Below are positions 20,120 through 27,315 of a stretch of DNA of 34,491 bases, in pieces. The first letter of the stretch is position 1, and each line of letters starts with the position of its first letter. The stretch spans positions 4,529 to 39,019 of the forward strand of contig JAEMTJ010000005.1 of NCBI GenBank assembly GCA_016462375.1, given 5' to 3'. The position numbers and the translations under genes are program-made. Source of the DNA: Rhodoluna sp. (GTDB lineage Bacteria > Actinomycetota > Actinomycetes > Actinomycetales > Microbacteriaceae). The notes beneath the pieces are model-generated. The model was given only the letters and a program-made list of their open reading frames with translations, searched no databases and had not been told where the DNA came from.

Positions 20120-20977
20120 CTAGTGGAAGATGATTGTTCTATCGGTATCGAGCAATACTCGGTGCTCTGCAAACCATCTAACCGCTTGGGTGAGGGTCTT
20201 CGACTCAACATCTTGACCGATGGCGACTAGTTCTTGCTTAGAATCACCGTGATTAACTCGAACAACATTCTGTTCAATAATTGGACCTTCATCTAGGTCA
20301 CTGGTAACAAAGTGAGCGGTAGCACCGATTAGCTTCACACCTCGAGCGTGAGCCTGAGCGTATGGGTTTGCTCCTTTAAAACCAGGCAGGAAAGAGTGGT
20401 GAATGTTGATTATCCTGCCGGCAAACTCAGCGCAGAACTCGGGGCTAAGAACCTGCATGAAACGAGCCAGCACAATTAGTTCGATGTCAGCTAGTTTGAT
20501 GTAATCGCGGAGCATGTGTTCAAAAGCAGCCTTGCTGGCAGCATCAGGAACACCATGAGATTCAAACTTTACTCCGTAGAAGTTTGCTAACTCTGCAAGA
20601 TCTGGGTGATTGCTAAATACCGCTGGGATGTCAATCGGGATGCGCCCTGATCTCTGATTGAAGAGTAGGTCGTTAAGACAGTGCGCACTCTTACTCACCA
20701 GAACAAGGGTTCTAACCTTGCGGCCAACCTCATCAAGATGCCATTCCAAACCAAAGGTCTCGACCACACTAGCAATCTGCTTGGCGAACTCTTCCTTGCT
20801 GGCCGATACCTCGACCTGCAGGCGCATAAAGAACTTTCCAGTCTCGGTGCTGGTGAACTGCTTGCTCTCAGTGATGTTTCCGGATGCGGCTACGATTGCC
20901 CCAGAAATGGCATGGACGATGCCAGGGCGGTCAGCGCAGACAAAAGTCAACACCCAGTGGTTAAGTTGCTTAGTCAT
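20120..20977 (-). CDS. purU: Formyltetrahydrofolate deformylase
   Basis: Hydrolyses 10-formyl-THF to THF and formate, keeping the THF pool free for glycine and serine metabolism. The 285 residues have an N-terminal ACT domain ([19 protein letters not shown]) and a C-terminal formyltransferase fold with [17 protein letters not shown] and the catalytic aspartate in [12 protein letters not shown]. The fold is paralogous to PurN, but the ACT domain and the INIHHSFLP motif identify PurU. The gene is divergent from glyA-folD, with a short shared promoter region. There is no clear Shine-Dalgarno sequence and a TANNNT box sits 7 nt before the ATG, suggesting a leaderless mRNA. Confidence 0.95.
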   Translation of the reverse strand: MTKQLNHWVLTFVCADRPGIVHAISGAIVAASGNITESKQFTSTETGKFFMRLQVEVSASKEEFAKQIASVVETFGLEWHLDEVGRKVRTLVLVSKSAHCLNDLLFNQRSGRIPIDIPAVFSNHPDLAELANFYGVKFESHGVPDAASKAAFEHMLRDYIKLADIELIVLARFMQVLSPEFCAEFAGRIINIHHSFLPGFKGANPYAQAHARGVKLIGATAHFVTSDLDEGPIIEQNVVRVNHGDSKQELVAIGQDVESKTLTQAVRWFAEHRVLLDTDRTIIFH

Positions 20978-20984
20978 AGGGTCA

Positions 20985-20990
20985 AGTTTA
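20985..20990 (-). promoter_or_regulatory. Candidate -10 box for leaderless purU
   Basis: On the minus strand TAAACT is followed by 7 nt and then the purU ATG, the spacing that would put the transcript start at the ATG itself. No Shine-Dalgarno sequence is present. No clear -35 is seen. Confidence 0.35.
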
Positions 20991-21034
20991 GAGTGCCGAG
21001 TCCCTCATCTTGGCTCCATAGGCGGGATGGGATG

Positions 21035-21040
21035 TAGAAT
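21035..21040 (+). promoter_or_regulatory. Candidate -10 box for the glyA leader
   Basis: TAGAAT, preceded by TG (extended -10), lies immediately upstream of the riboswitch. A possible -35 TTGGCT (21010-21015) is 19 nt away. The predicted start would fall at about 21046-21048, at the first base of the riboswitch P1 helix. Confidence 0.4.
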
Positions 21041-21041
21041 T

Positions 21042-21112
21042 GGGTTATCGCAACTGGCGCTAAAGATGGGGTTCCATCAGGGAGCGAAGGCATTTTGGTC
21101 GTGCGCCTGGGC
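21042..21112 (+). promoter_or_regulatory. ZTP (pfl) riboswitch upstream of glyA
   Basis: The conserved segments of the pfl/ZTP class are present in order: ACTGGCG at 21053-21059, AGGGAGCGA at about 21079-21087, and CGCCTGGGC at 21104-21112. Pairings that I can draw are P1 TCGC/GCGA (21048-21051 with 21084-21087), P2 GATGG/CCATC with a GGTT loop (21065-21078), and the pseudoknot GGCGC/GCGCC (21056-21060 with 21103-21107). ZTP signals shortage of 10-formyl-THF, and the class typically controls folate and purine genes, which fits glyA-folD. No terminator lies between the aptamer and the GTG, so control is probably at translation of glyA. Confidence 0.9.
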
Positions 21113-21146
21113 CAAACCGTACAAGCCAATAAGTAGGAGTTCCCAA

Positions 21147-22427
21147 GTGTCCAATTTGCCATCAACATTCAATGACCCATTAGAAGTCACTGATCCAGAG
21201 GTCGCTGCTGTTCTAAAAGCAGAACTCGATCGTCAACGTAATTTCCTAGAAATGATTGCTAGCGAAAACTTTGTTTCAAGAGGTGTACTAGAAGCTCAGG
21301 GCTCAGTACTAACCAACAAGTATGCAGAAGGCTATCCGGGTAAGCGTTACTACGGTGGCTGTGAAGCAGTTGACGTTGCTGAAAATCTTGCTCGCGATAG
21401 AGCTAAAGAACTTTTCGGTGCTGAGCACGCAAACGTTCAACCGCACTCGGGTGCTAGTGCTAACGCTGCCGTGCTGATGGCACTGGCTAACCCAGGAGAT
21501 CGAATCCTTGGACTAGAACTTGCTCACGGCGGTCACCTAACCCACGGCATGAAGTTGAACTTCTCAGGCAAGATGTATGAAGGTCACGCTTATGGTCTAG
21601 ATCCAGAAACATTCTTAATTGACATGGATGTTGTTAGAGCAAGAGCACACGAAGTGAAGCCTCAGGTTCTTATCGCTGGCTGGTCTGCATACTCTCGTCA
21701 CCTTGACTTTGCAGAATTCAGAGCAATCGCAGATGAAGTTGGCGCAAAGCTTTGGGTTGACATGGCTCACTTTGCAGGATTGGTTGCAGCAGGTCTACAT
21801 CCGAACCCAGTACCTTACGCAGATGTTATTTCTACCACAGTTCACAAAACACTAGCTGGTCCTAGATCTGGCTTGATTCTGTGCAAGGCAGAGTTTGCCA
21901 AGAAGATCGATTCTTCTGTTTTTCCTGGCCAACAGGGTGGTCCACTAATGCACGTAATCGCAGCCAAAGCAGTCGCGTTCAAGGCGGCACTCGGCGAAGA
22001 ATTCAAAGAGAGACAAGCAAGAACTATTCGCGGTGCTCAGCTAATCGCAGAGCGATTGATGCAGCAAGATGTTAGAGCTAACGGAGTTGATGTATTGACA
22101 GGTGGAACTGATGTTCACCTAGTTTTGGTTGATCTTCGCAATTCACCTATCGACGGCAAGACTGCAGAGGATCTGCTTCACGAAGTTGGTATCACTGTGA
22201 ACCGCAACTCAGTGCCTAATGACCCAAGACCTGCAATGGTAACCTCTGGTGTCCGCATTGGAACTCCAGCTCTAGCTACTCGTGGCTTTGGTGATGTTGA
22301 GTTCACAGAAGTAGCGGATATCATTGCTTCGGTCTTGATGCCTAGCCCAGACGTCAATGCGCTCGGTGACCGCGTCCGTAAATTGACCCAAGCCTTTCCG
22401 CTATACAGCGGTCTAGAAAACTGGTAA
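21147..22427 (+). CDS. glyA: Serine hydroxymethyltransferase
   Basis: PLP enzyme that converts serine and THF to glycine and 5,10-methylene-THF, the main one-carbon source. The 426 residues include MIASENFVS near the N-terminus, the [15 protein letters not shown] substrate loop, [17 protein letters not shown] and the Schiff-base lysine in [13 protein letters not shown]. The track start at 20658 is far too early, running antisense through purU. GTG 21147 gives the standard N-terminus and has TAGGAG 7 nt upstream. folD follows after 4 nt, so two consecutive folate enzymes lie under the ZTP riboswitch. Confidence 0.96.
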   Translation: MSNLPSTFNDPLEVTDPEVAAVLKAELDRQRNFLEMIASENFVSRGVLEAQGSVLTNKYAEGYPGKRYYGGCEAVDVAENLARDRAKELFGAEHANVQPHSGASANAAVLMALANPGDRILGLELAHGGHLTHGMKLNFSGKMYEGHAYGLDPETFLIDMDVVRARAHEVKPQVLIAGWSAYSRHLDFAEFRAIADEVGAKLWVDMAHFAGLVAAGLHPNPVPYADVISTTVHKTLAGPRSGLILCKAEFAKKIDSSVFPGQQGGPLMHVIAAKAVAFKAALGEEFKERQARTIRGAQLIAERLMQQDVRANGVDVLTGGTDVHLVLVDLRNSPIDGKTAEDLLHEVGITVNRNSVPNDPRPAMVTSGVRIGTPALATRGFGDVEFTEVADIIASVLMPSPDVNALGDRVRKLTQAFPLYSGLENW

Positions 22428-22431
22428 AACT

Positions 22432-23289
22432 TTGAACGCTGTTGTGCTTGATGGACTGGCTATAGCTAAACAGATCAAGCTCGAGCTAACTCAAGAGGTA
22501 ATTGCGCTCAAGCAGCGTGGGATTACACCGGGTCTTGGAACACTATTGGTTGGCGATGACCCAGGTTCACACACCTATGTTGGCGGTAAACATAGGGACT
22601 GCCAAGAAGTTGGTGTCCATTCGGTAAGAATCGATCTACCTGCCAGCGCTAGCGTCCAGGATGTCAAGGCTGCAATCAAAGACCTAAATGATGCTCAAGA
22701 TGTGACTGGATACATCGTGCAGCTGCCGCTGCCGTTCGGTTTCGACACGAATGAGTTACTGGAACTAATTGACCCAGCCAAAGATGCAGACGGATTACAT
22801 CCAATCAACCTCGGCAGACTAGTACTCGCTGGAAGCGAAGAAATGAACTCCCCACTTCCGTGCACACCGGCTGGGATCGTTGAACTGCTAACTAGATACC
22901 AAGTTGAACTAAACGGAGCTGAGGTAGCGGTAATTGGTCGCGGTATTACAGTTGGTCGACCGCTTGGACTGTTGTTAAACAAAAAGGGCATCGACAGCAC
23001 TGTCAATCTTTTGCACTCAAGATCAAGAGATATCCCCCATGCGGTAAAGCGCGCTGATGTTGTAGTGGCAGCTTTGGGTTCACCTCATTTTGTGAAGGCT
23101 GAATGGATTAAACCAGGGGCAGCTGTTCTAGATGTCGGAATTACCAGAGTAGAGCAAGGTTTGGTTGGCGATGTCGACCCAGGCTTAGCAGCTGTCGCCG
23201 GTTATCTTTCTCCTAACCCTGGTGGGGTAGGTCCGATGACGAGGGCAATGTTGGTCCGCAATGTAGTAAAGGCTGCCAGTAAAAACTGA
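22432..23289 (+). CDS. folD: Methylenetetrahydrofolate dehydrogenase / methenyl-THF cyclohydrolase
   Basis: Bifunctional enzyme that interconverts 5,10-methylene-THF, methenyl-THF and 10-formyl-THF. The 285 residues carry the actinobacterial variant [23 protein letters not shown] (tyrosine and lysine of the active site), [31 protein letters not shown], the NADP loop [16 protein letters not shown] and [13 protein letters not shown]. The start is TTG 22432, 4 nt after the glyA stop; no better start fits the N-terminus [12 protein letters not shown]. The 3' end lies inside an intrinsic terminator. Confidence 0.95.
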   Translation: MNAVVLDGLAIAKQIKLELTQEVIALKQRGITPGLGTLLVGDDPGSHTYVGGKHRDCQEVGVHSVRIDLPASASVQDVKAAIKDLNDAQDVTGYIVQLPLPFGFDTNELLELIDPAKDADGLHPINLGRLVLAGSEEMNSPLPCTPAGIVELLTRYQVELNGAEVAVIGRGITVGRPLGLLLNKKGIDSTVNLLHSRSRDIPHAVKRADVVVAALGSPHFVKAEWIKPGAAVLDVGITRVEQGLVGDVDPGLAAVAGYLSPNPGGVGPMTRAMLVRNVVKAASKN

Positions 23290-23299
23290 CAGCCTTTTT
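23268..23299 (+). terminator. Intrinsic terminator at the end of folD
   Basis: AAAGGCTGCCAGT pairs with ACTGACAGCCTTT (one mismatch, AAAA loop) and runs into TTTTT. The folD stop codon TGA (23287-23289) is inside the 3' arm, so the hairpin is partly coding. Confidence 0.85.
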
Positions 23300-23314
23300 A
23301 CTAACTAATACTTT

Positions 23315-23851
23315 TTAGTAATTTTCGTTTACGTAGGTCTGCAAAAGATCGCTGAAGCAGGATAGGTTTGCTTGGATCTCTGGCAGACGCTCATCTAGAT
23401 AAGCCAACGAGAGGTCTTGATAGATATCTGCCAACTCGTAGTCATCGTTGTATAGCTTAATTTTTTCAGGGTTCTGTTCACACCAGCCAGCAAGCTTAGG
23501 TTTAATCAAGGTCAGTGTGTAGTCAGTATTCGATTTTTTGTCGGCACCTAAAACATTGACGGTCAGAGTGTTGTTACCATCCTTAAAGTCTTTGTCACCC
23601 TTGATCGTGTAGCTTGCATTGTCATCAGTTAGTCTCAACTTCAGAAATACTTGAGTGATACCAGTAGGCAAAGTAATAGTGTCACCTGGTTTGTGAGCTT
23701 CGCCCGTAACACCTTCTTGATAGGTGACAGTTAATTCCCTGATGGTAGTCGGGCTCTTGTAGTTATAGTTTTGAACAACTACACCAATTGCAAAAAGACC
23801 AGCGATGGCCATGACGATAGGTAAAATCAGTTTCTTCACTCTAAATTCCAT
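23315..23851 (-). CDS. Membrane-anchored protein with cadherin-like beta-sandwich domain
   Basis: 178 residues of unknown function. One N-terminal helix (LILPIVMAIAGLFAIGVVV) after two lysines looks like a signal anchor. Residues about 35-115 resemble the cadherin-like beta-sandwich domain family: an ITLPTGITQVFLKL strand, then SYTIKGDKDFKDGNNTLTVNV and a terminal DYTLTLIKP. The remaining 60 residues are acidic with two cysteines (WCEQN, LSCFS) that could form a disulphide outside the cell. The ATG at 23851 has AGGA directly next to it, too close to work; GTG 23839 (MKKLILPIV) has GGAA at better spacing and may be the true start. It lies 54 nt downstream of another exported protein on the same strand, so co-expression is likely. 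Confidence 0.65.
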   Translation of the reverse strand: MEFRVKKLILPIVMAIAGLFAIGVVVQNYNYKSPTTIRELTVTYQEGVTGEAHKPGDTITLPTGITQVFLKLRLTDDNASYTIKGDKDFKDGNNTLTVNVLGADKKSNTDYTLTLIKPKLAGWCEQNPEKIKLYNDDYELADIYQDLSLAYLDERLPEIQANLSCFSDLLQTYVNENY

Positions 23852-23905
23852 TCCTAGCTACATTAGTTGCGCAAAACCGCACTGGGTTCTAGTTTCTCAC
23901 GAAAA

Positions 23906-24451
23906 CTAGTGTCGTGGCGCTCTTGTTGGAGTAAGTGTTGGTCTAATTGGGAAGGTTGGCCTAGGTGATGGGGTAAAAATCGGCGTAAATGTTGGGATTG
24001 GCCTAGATGTTCGGGTTGGGGTAGGGGTCGGCCTCGGGGTTCTGGTTGGCCGCGTAGTGGGGCTATAGGTTGGTGTCGGCTGGCTAGTTGGCCTGTAAAT
24101 GATTGTCACTGTAGGCACTGGTTCAGGGGTGGGAATCTGGACATCGTCCACAACATAGAAGGTTGCGGTGCACAGGAAGGTTTTATCATTATTGGAACTA
24201 TTACCACTTGAGTATTTAGCCCTAAAACTGGGCATATTCCAAGAACTGTAGTGATCCTGAGCAGACCCACAGCTGCTATCGTTAGCGCTGTAGCCGCTGG
24301 ATAGATAGGTCAACGTAATCTTTTTGTGCTGGACAGGGCTAGTAGCACTGGCCGTTGCACCTAATGAAATGAAGGCCGAAGCCAGCATCGCGAGGATGCC
24401 ACTTACAAACATTGGCACAGCTAGTGTTTCGAAAGAGCTCCGTTTACGCAT
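23906..24451 (-). CDS. Exported protein with Pro/Thr-rich tail, unknown function
   Basis: 181 residues that I do not recognise. A cationic N-terminus (MRKRSS) and a hydrophobic stretch (about 12-36, ending ATASATS) look like a signal peptide. A domain of about 65 residues has two cysteines (SSCGS, FLCTA) likely to be disulphide-bonded after export, and several YSS/NSS motifs. From residue about 107 the chain is almost only Pro, Thr, Arg and Ser (PTPTYSPTTRPTRTPRPT), a low-complexity tail of 75 residues of the type that spans cell walls or is O-mannosylated in Actinobacteria. The start has GGAGAC 4 nt upstream. It lies in a block of minus-strand genes with the cadherin-like protein and the ABC exporter. 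Confidence 0.65.
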   Translation of the reverse strand: MRKRSSFETLAVPMFVSGILAMLASAFISLGATASATSPVQHKKITLTYLSSGYSANDSSCGSAQDHYSSWNMPSFRAKYSSGNSSNNDKTFLCTATFYVVDDVQIPTPEPVPTVTIIYRPTSQPTPTYSPTTRPTRTPRPTPTPTRTSRPIPTFTPIFTPSPRPTFPIRPTLTPTRAPRH

Positions 24452-24470
24452 TTTGTCTCCAATTGGGCTT

Positions 24471-24497
24471 GTTGGTTAAACCATAGACCTAACCAAC
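24471..24497. repeat. Inverted repeat upstream of the exported-protein pair
   Basis: GTTGGTTA and TAACCAAC are perfect 8-bp arms separated by 11 nt, in the 60-nt gap between the ABC exporter stop and the start of the Pro/Thr-rich protein. It is not followed by a T-run on the minus strand, so an operator is more likely than a terminator. Confidence 0.45.
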
Positions 24498-24511
24498 GAC
24501 AATGGGCAGAC

Positions 24512-26353
24512 CTAATTGAGCATCTGGGTGCCGGCTAGCTCACTATAGAGCGGGGTCGATTTCAACAATTGCTTGTGAGTGCCTGCACCAATGACCTTAC
24601 CTTGGTCAATAACGATGATTTGGTCACTATCAACGACTGTGGATAGCCTGTGGGCAATGACAATCATGGTTCTATTCTTGGCAACCGAGTCGATAGCCTC
24701 ACGCATGCGCTGTTCATTAAGGCCATCCAAGCTGGAGGTTGATTCATCTAGAAGCATGATTGGCGGGGCGCTTAGCAGAGTCCTTGCAATTGCCAATCTT
24801 TGACGCTCACCACCGGAGAGCATGATGCCCTGTTCACCAACTTCAGCATCCAGTCCACGCTTATCTCTCTTAAGCACAGCAGTTAGGTTGACTTCCTTCA
24901 ACACTCGCTTTAGTTCTGCTTCAGTAGCATTCGGTGCACCAATAAGGAGATTCTCTCTAATGCTTCCTGCCAGCACGGGAGCATCCTGTTCGACATAACC
25001 AATCTGACCTCGCAGATCTGATCTGCTAATTGAATCAACAACCTGGCCATCGAGCAGAATTTCGCCACCTGTCGGTTCGTAAAATCTTTCAATCAAACTG
25101 AAGACAGTGGATTTACCAGCACCAGATGGCCCAACTATTGCAACCCTAGAGCCACGCTCGATTTTGAAGGATATGCTCTTTAGAATTTCTTTCGGTTCGC
25201 TCATAACCTGAGGTGCATCAGGAATAGGTTTGCCATCTTTATCGATAGCGATTTCTGGTCGTGAAGGGTAACTGAATTTTACTTTCTTGAATTCGATAGC
25301 AGTTGCGTTTACCGCAGATCTTCTGGACTTTTGTGCTCGTTCAGCATCACTGTCTTCTAGTGGAATATCCAAAATCTCTTGGATACGAGCCAATGCACCG
25401 AGGGCAGACTGCACCGAAGAATATGCTCCAAAGAATTGACCTACCGGTCTAATCATTATGAACATCAAGAGAATGAAGGTAATCAGTGAAGCAACTTCAG
25501 TTTGTCCAGTAGCCACTCGGTATCCACCAACACCTAAGACAACAATAAATGCACCGTTGGCAGCAAGGCCTCCGATTGGGGTGACCCAAGAGTTGATTCG
25601 GGCAATCTTGACGCCCTGGGTGAAGGCTTCAGTTGCATCAGTCTGAATCTGAGTAGATTCTCTAGCTTCGGCACGCGCTGCACGAATGGTTCTGACTGCA
25701 GATAGTGCTCTTTCAACGGAGGCTGACATGTTGCCAACGCGTTCTTGTGCCTTTGTAGTTGCTGCTCTAATTCTTCTAGCTGAAAATCCAATGGCGGCAA
25801 CCGCAACGGCAATCATTACCAAGGTGATTGAAAGTAGTAGCCAGTCAATGACTGCCATGGCGATAACTGAGCCAATAAACAGCAAGGCACCACCAGCGCC
25901 ATCCACGAGTCCTTGGGTGAGCGCTGCTCTGAGCAGGGTGGTATCTGAGCCAACTCGAGATACTAGATCCCCTGTTCTTCTCAAGTCATATTCAAACACT
26001 GGCAATCTCAACAATCTAGTCGAAAGTTTCGATCGCGCTGAGAAAACAACTCCTTCACCTGCTTTTGCTAGGACAAAATACATCGCTCCGCCGGCAACTG
26101 CGCTGAGCAGAGTGATGACAAGTAGAAGTAATGCGATTGGGAATACGTCTTCACCTTGTTGAACAGTGCTAATGATTCTTCCCACCACTAGCGGTTGAGC
26201 CAGGTTCACACTGGCCGAGAGAACGCTAAGAATGACTGCAACTACAAGTAGCTTGCGCTGCTCTTTCATATATGGCCAGAGTTGACTGAACTTTGCTTTA
26301 GGCCCAGTCTCTTTCTTACCTGAACGGTTACCTCGTTGGCCCATTGAACTCAT
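24512..26353 (-). CDS. ABC exporter, homodimer-type MsbA-like half-transporter
   Basis: 613 residues with six transmembrane helices over about 35-325 and one nucleotide-binding domain. Walker A GPSGAGKST (about 414), Q-loop YVEQDAPVLAGS, signature LSGGERQR (about 511), Walker B with glutamate IMLLDESTSSLD (about 532) and the switch histidine IVIAHRLST are all intact, so it can work as a homodimer. Between the A-loop (VKFSYPSRPE) and Walker A there is an extra, proline-rich stretch of about 20 residues (AIDKDGKPIPDAPQVM) not usual in MsbA. It starts 7 nt after the methyltransferase gene and is probably co-transcribed with it. The substrate is unknown. Confidence 0.9.
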   Translation of the reverse strand: MSSMGQRGNRSGKKETGPKAKFSQLWPYMKEQRKLLVVAVILSVLSASVNLAQPLVVGRIISTVQQGEDVFPIALLLLVITLLSAVAGGAMYFVLAKAGEGVVFSARSKLSTRLLRLPVFEYDLRRTGDLVSRVGSDTTLLRAALTQGLVDGAGGALLFIGSVIAMAVIDWLLLSITLVMIAVAVAAIGFSARRIRAATTKAQERVGNMSASVERALSAVRTIRAARAEARESTQIQTDATEAFTQGVKIARINSWVTPIGGLAANGAFIVVLGVGGYRVATGQTEVASLITFILLMFIMIRPVGQFFGAYSSVQSALGALARIQEILDIPLEDSDAERAQKSRRSAVNATAIEFKKVKFSYPSRPEIAIDKDGKPIPDAPQVMSEPKEILKSISFKIERGSRVAIVGPSGAGKSTVFSLIERFYEPTGGEILLDGQVVDSISRSDLRGQIGYVEQDAPVLAGSIRENLLIGAPNATEAELKRVLKEVNLTAVLKRDKRGLDAEVGEQGIMLSGGERQRLAIARTLLSAPPIMLLDESTSSLDGLNEQRMREAIDSVAKNRTMIVIAHRLSTVVDSDQIIVIDQGKVIGAGTHKQLLKSTPLYSELAGTQMLN

Positions 26354-26360
26354 CTGCTAC

Positions 26361-27233
26361 CTATTTCTCTAGTCCTGGTTCACCCAGAATTTCTTCGTTG
26401 ATTAGATATCTGATTTCCTGAAGCGACAAGGCTTCAGTGTATGCGGTGTTTCTGTAGAACCTACTGAAGTCAACTTTCTGTAAAGCTGGCAAGACCCTGC
26501 TGTCGTGCACTTTTAGAAACATCACAGTGCTATTTGGTACTCGATCAAAACTTGTCCTTACCTTTCCGCAACTATAACCAAAGACGGTCAGTGCGACATC
26601 AGCTTCAGCTGGCTTGACCTTAGAAAATAGTCCAAAGTCAGTCACTTTCATAATTTGGCGGAGACTATTTCTCTTTTCCCAAATCTGAAAGCAGGTTTTT
26701 AGCCTAGCTTTTTGCCAAACCATTTCACCCAACTCATCGACGTAGTCGATGGCTAGCTCTTCATCGTGAATTAGATGGAATTTGCGGTTTAGCCGATTTA
26801 TCACCGACCACTTGCGCCAACTCCTAGGAACTACGAAAGCGATGTATTGACTGTGCTGGGCTGCTTTGTTGAAGAAGGGGATACTCAGAGAGTTATTTCT
26901 ACCAAAAGGGGGGTTAGAAATAGTAATGGCGTCGGTGACCTTAGCCAAGCCTCTGGTTTCCAAAAGAAAATCGGCAAGCAAAACACCTTCTGCTTTTGGT
27001 TCGATGTCGAAACTTAGTACTTTGTTAGCACCAAGCGCTTTAGCCGCTTTCACAAATGAGCCGGTTCCGCCGGCTGGTTCAATAACTGTTTTGTTCTCTA
27101 GGCCACCGACTAAATTGCTCACTGTCTTAACTAATCTAAGCGCTAATTCAGATGGGGTATAGAACTGTTCCTTACCCGTAATTCTTCGATTACCTGGGCG
27201 AACTTTGACGCTCTGGGCGGCGGGCATATTCAC
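26361..27233 (-). CDS. Putative N6-adenine-type SAM-dependent methyltransferase, orphan
   Basis: 290 residues. Motif X-like FYTPSELALRLV (about 24-36), SAM-binding motif I VIEPAGGTGSFVKAA (about 49-63), an acidic residue after the next strand (SFDIEP) and the catalytic motif IV SNPPFG (about 106-111) appear in the order typical of gamma-class adenine methyltransferases. The C-terminal 150 residues have no motif I recognise and would be the target-recognition part. No restriction endonuclease or specificity subunit is nearby, so it is solitary. NPPF also occurs in some rRNA and protein methyltransferases, so the substrate is not certain. The start is GTG 27233 or ATG 27227. It is divergent from the ABC-2 operon and upstream of an ABC exporter. 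Confidence 0.7.
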   Translation of the reverse strand: MNMPAAQSVKVRPGNRRITGKEQFYTPSELALRLVKTVSNLVGGLENKTVIEPAGGTGSFVKAAKALGANKVLSFDIEPKAEGVLLADFLLETRGLAKVTDAITISNPPFGRNNSLSIPFFNKAAQHSQYIAFVVPRSWRKWSVINRLNRKFHLIHDEELAIDYVDELGEMVWQKARLKTCFQIWEKRNSLRQIMKVTDFGLFSKVKPAEADVALTVFGYSCGKVRTSFDRVPNSTVMFLKVHDSRVLPALQKVDFSRFYRNTAYTEALSLQEIRYLINEEILGEPGLEK

Positions 27234-27244
27234 AAGGATATCAG

Positions 27245-27259
27245 GTCTAAGAATTAGAC
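27245..27259. repeat. 15-bp palindrome in the methyltransferase / ABC-2 intergenic region
   Basis: GTCTAA-GAA-TTAGAC has perfect 6-bp arms, 12 nt from the methyltransferase start and about 57 nt from the ABC-2 start. A TTGACA hexamer lies next to it (27260-27265), but no -10 at normal spacing. It is a candidate operator for the divergent pair. Confidence 0.4.
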
Positions 27260-27315
27260 TTGACAGATGTGGTCACTTTTGAGCCACCAATACTTACTCA
27301 GAGAGACACAACGCC

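Noticed and set aside
20658-21146. N-terminal extension of the glyA ORF
   Set aside because: It runs antisense through purU and through the ZTP riboswitch; the family N-terminus begins at GTG 21147 with a good ribosome-binding site.
23889-23909. CTAGTTT-AAACTAG hairpin at the end of the Pro/Thr-rich gene as terminator
   Set aside because: There is no T-run after it on either strand and the 7-bp stem is weak, so I did not list it.
25686-26162. 158-aa plus-strand ORF opposite the third ABC exporter
   Set aside because: Antisense shadow of the transmembrane domain; no ribosome-binding site or domain seen.
27260-27265. TTGACA as -35 for the ABC-2 operon
   Set aside because: The region 16-19 nt downstream is GC-rich (GCCACC) and has no -10; AATACT is 23 nt away, too far.
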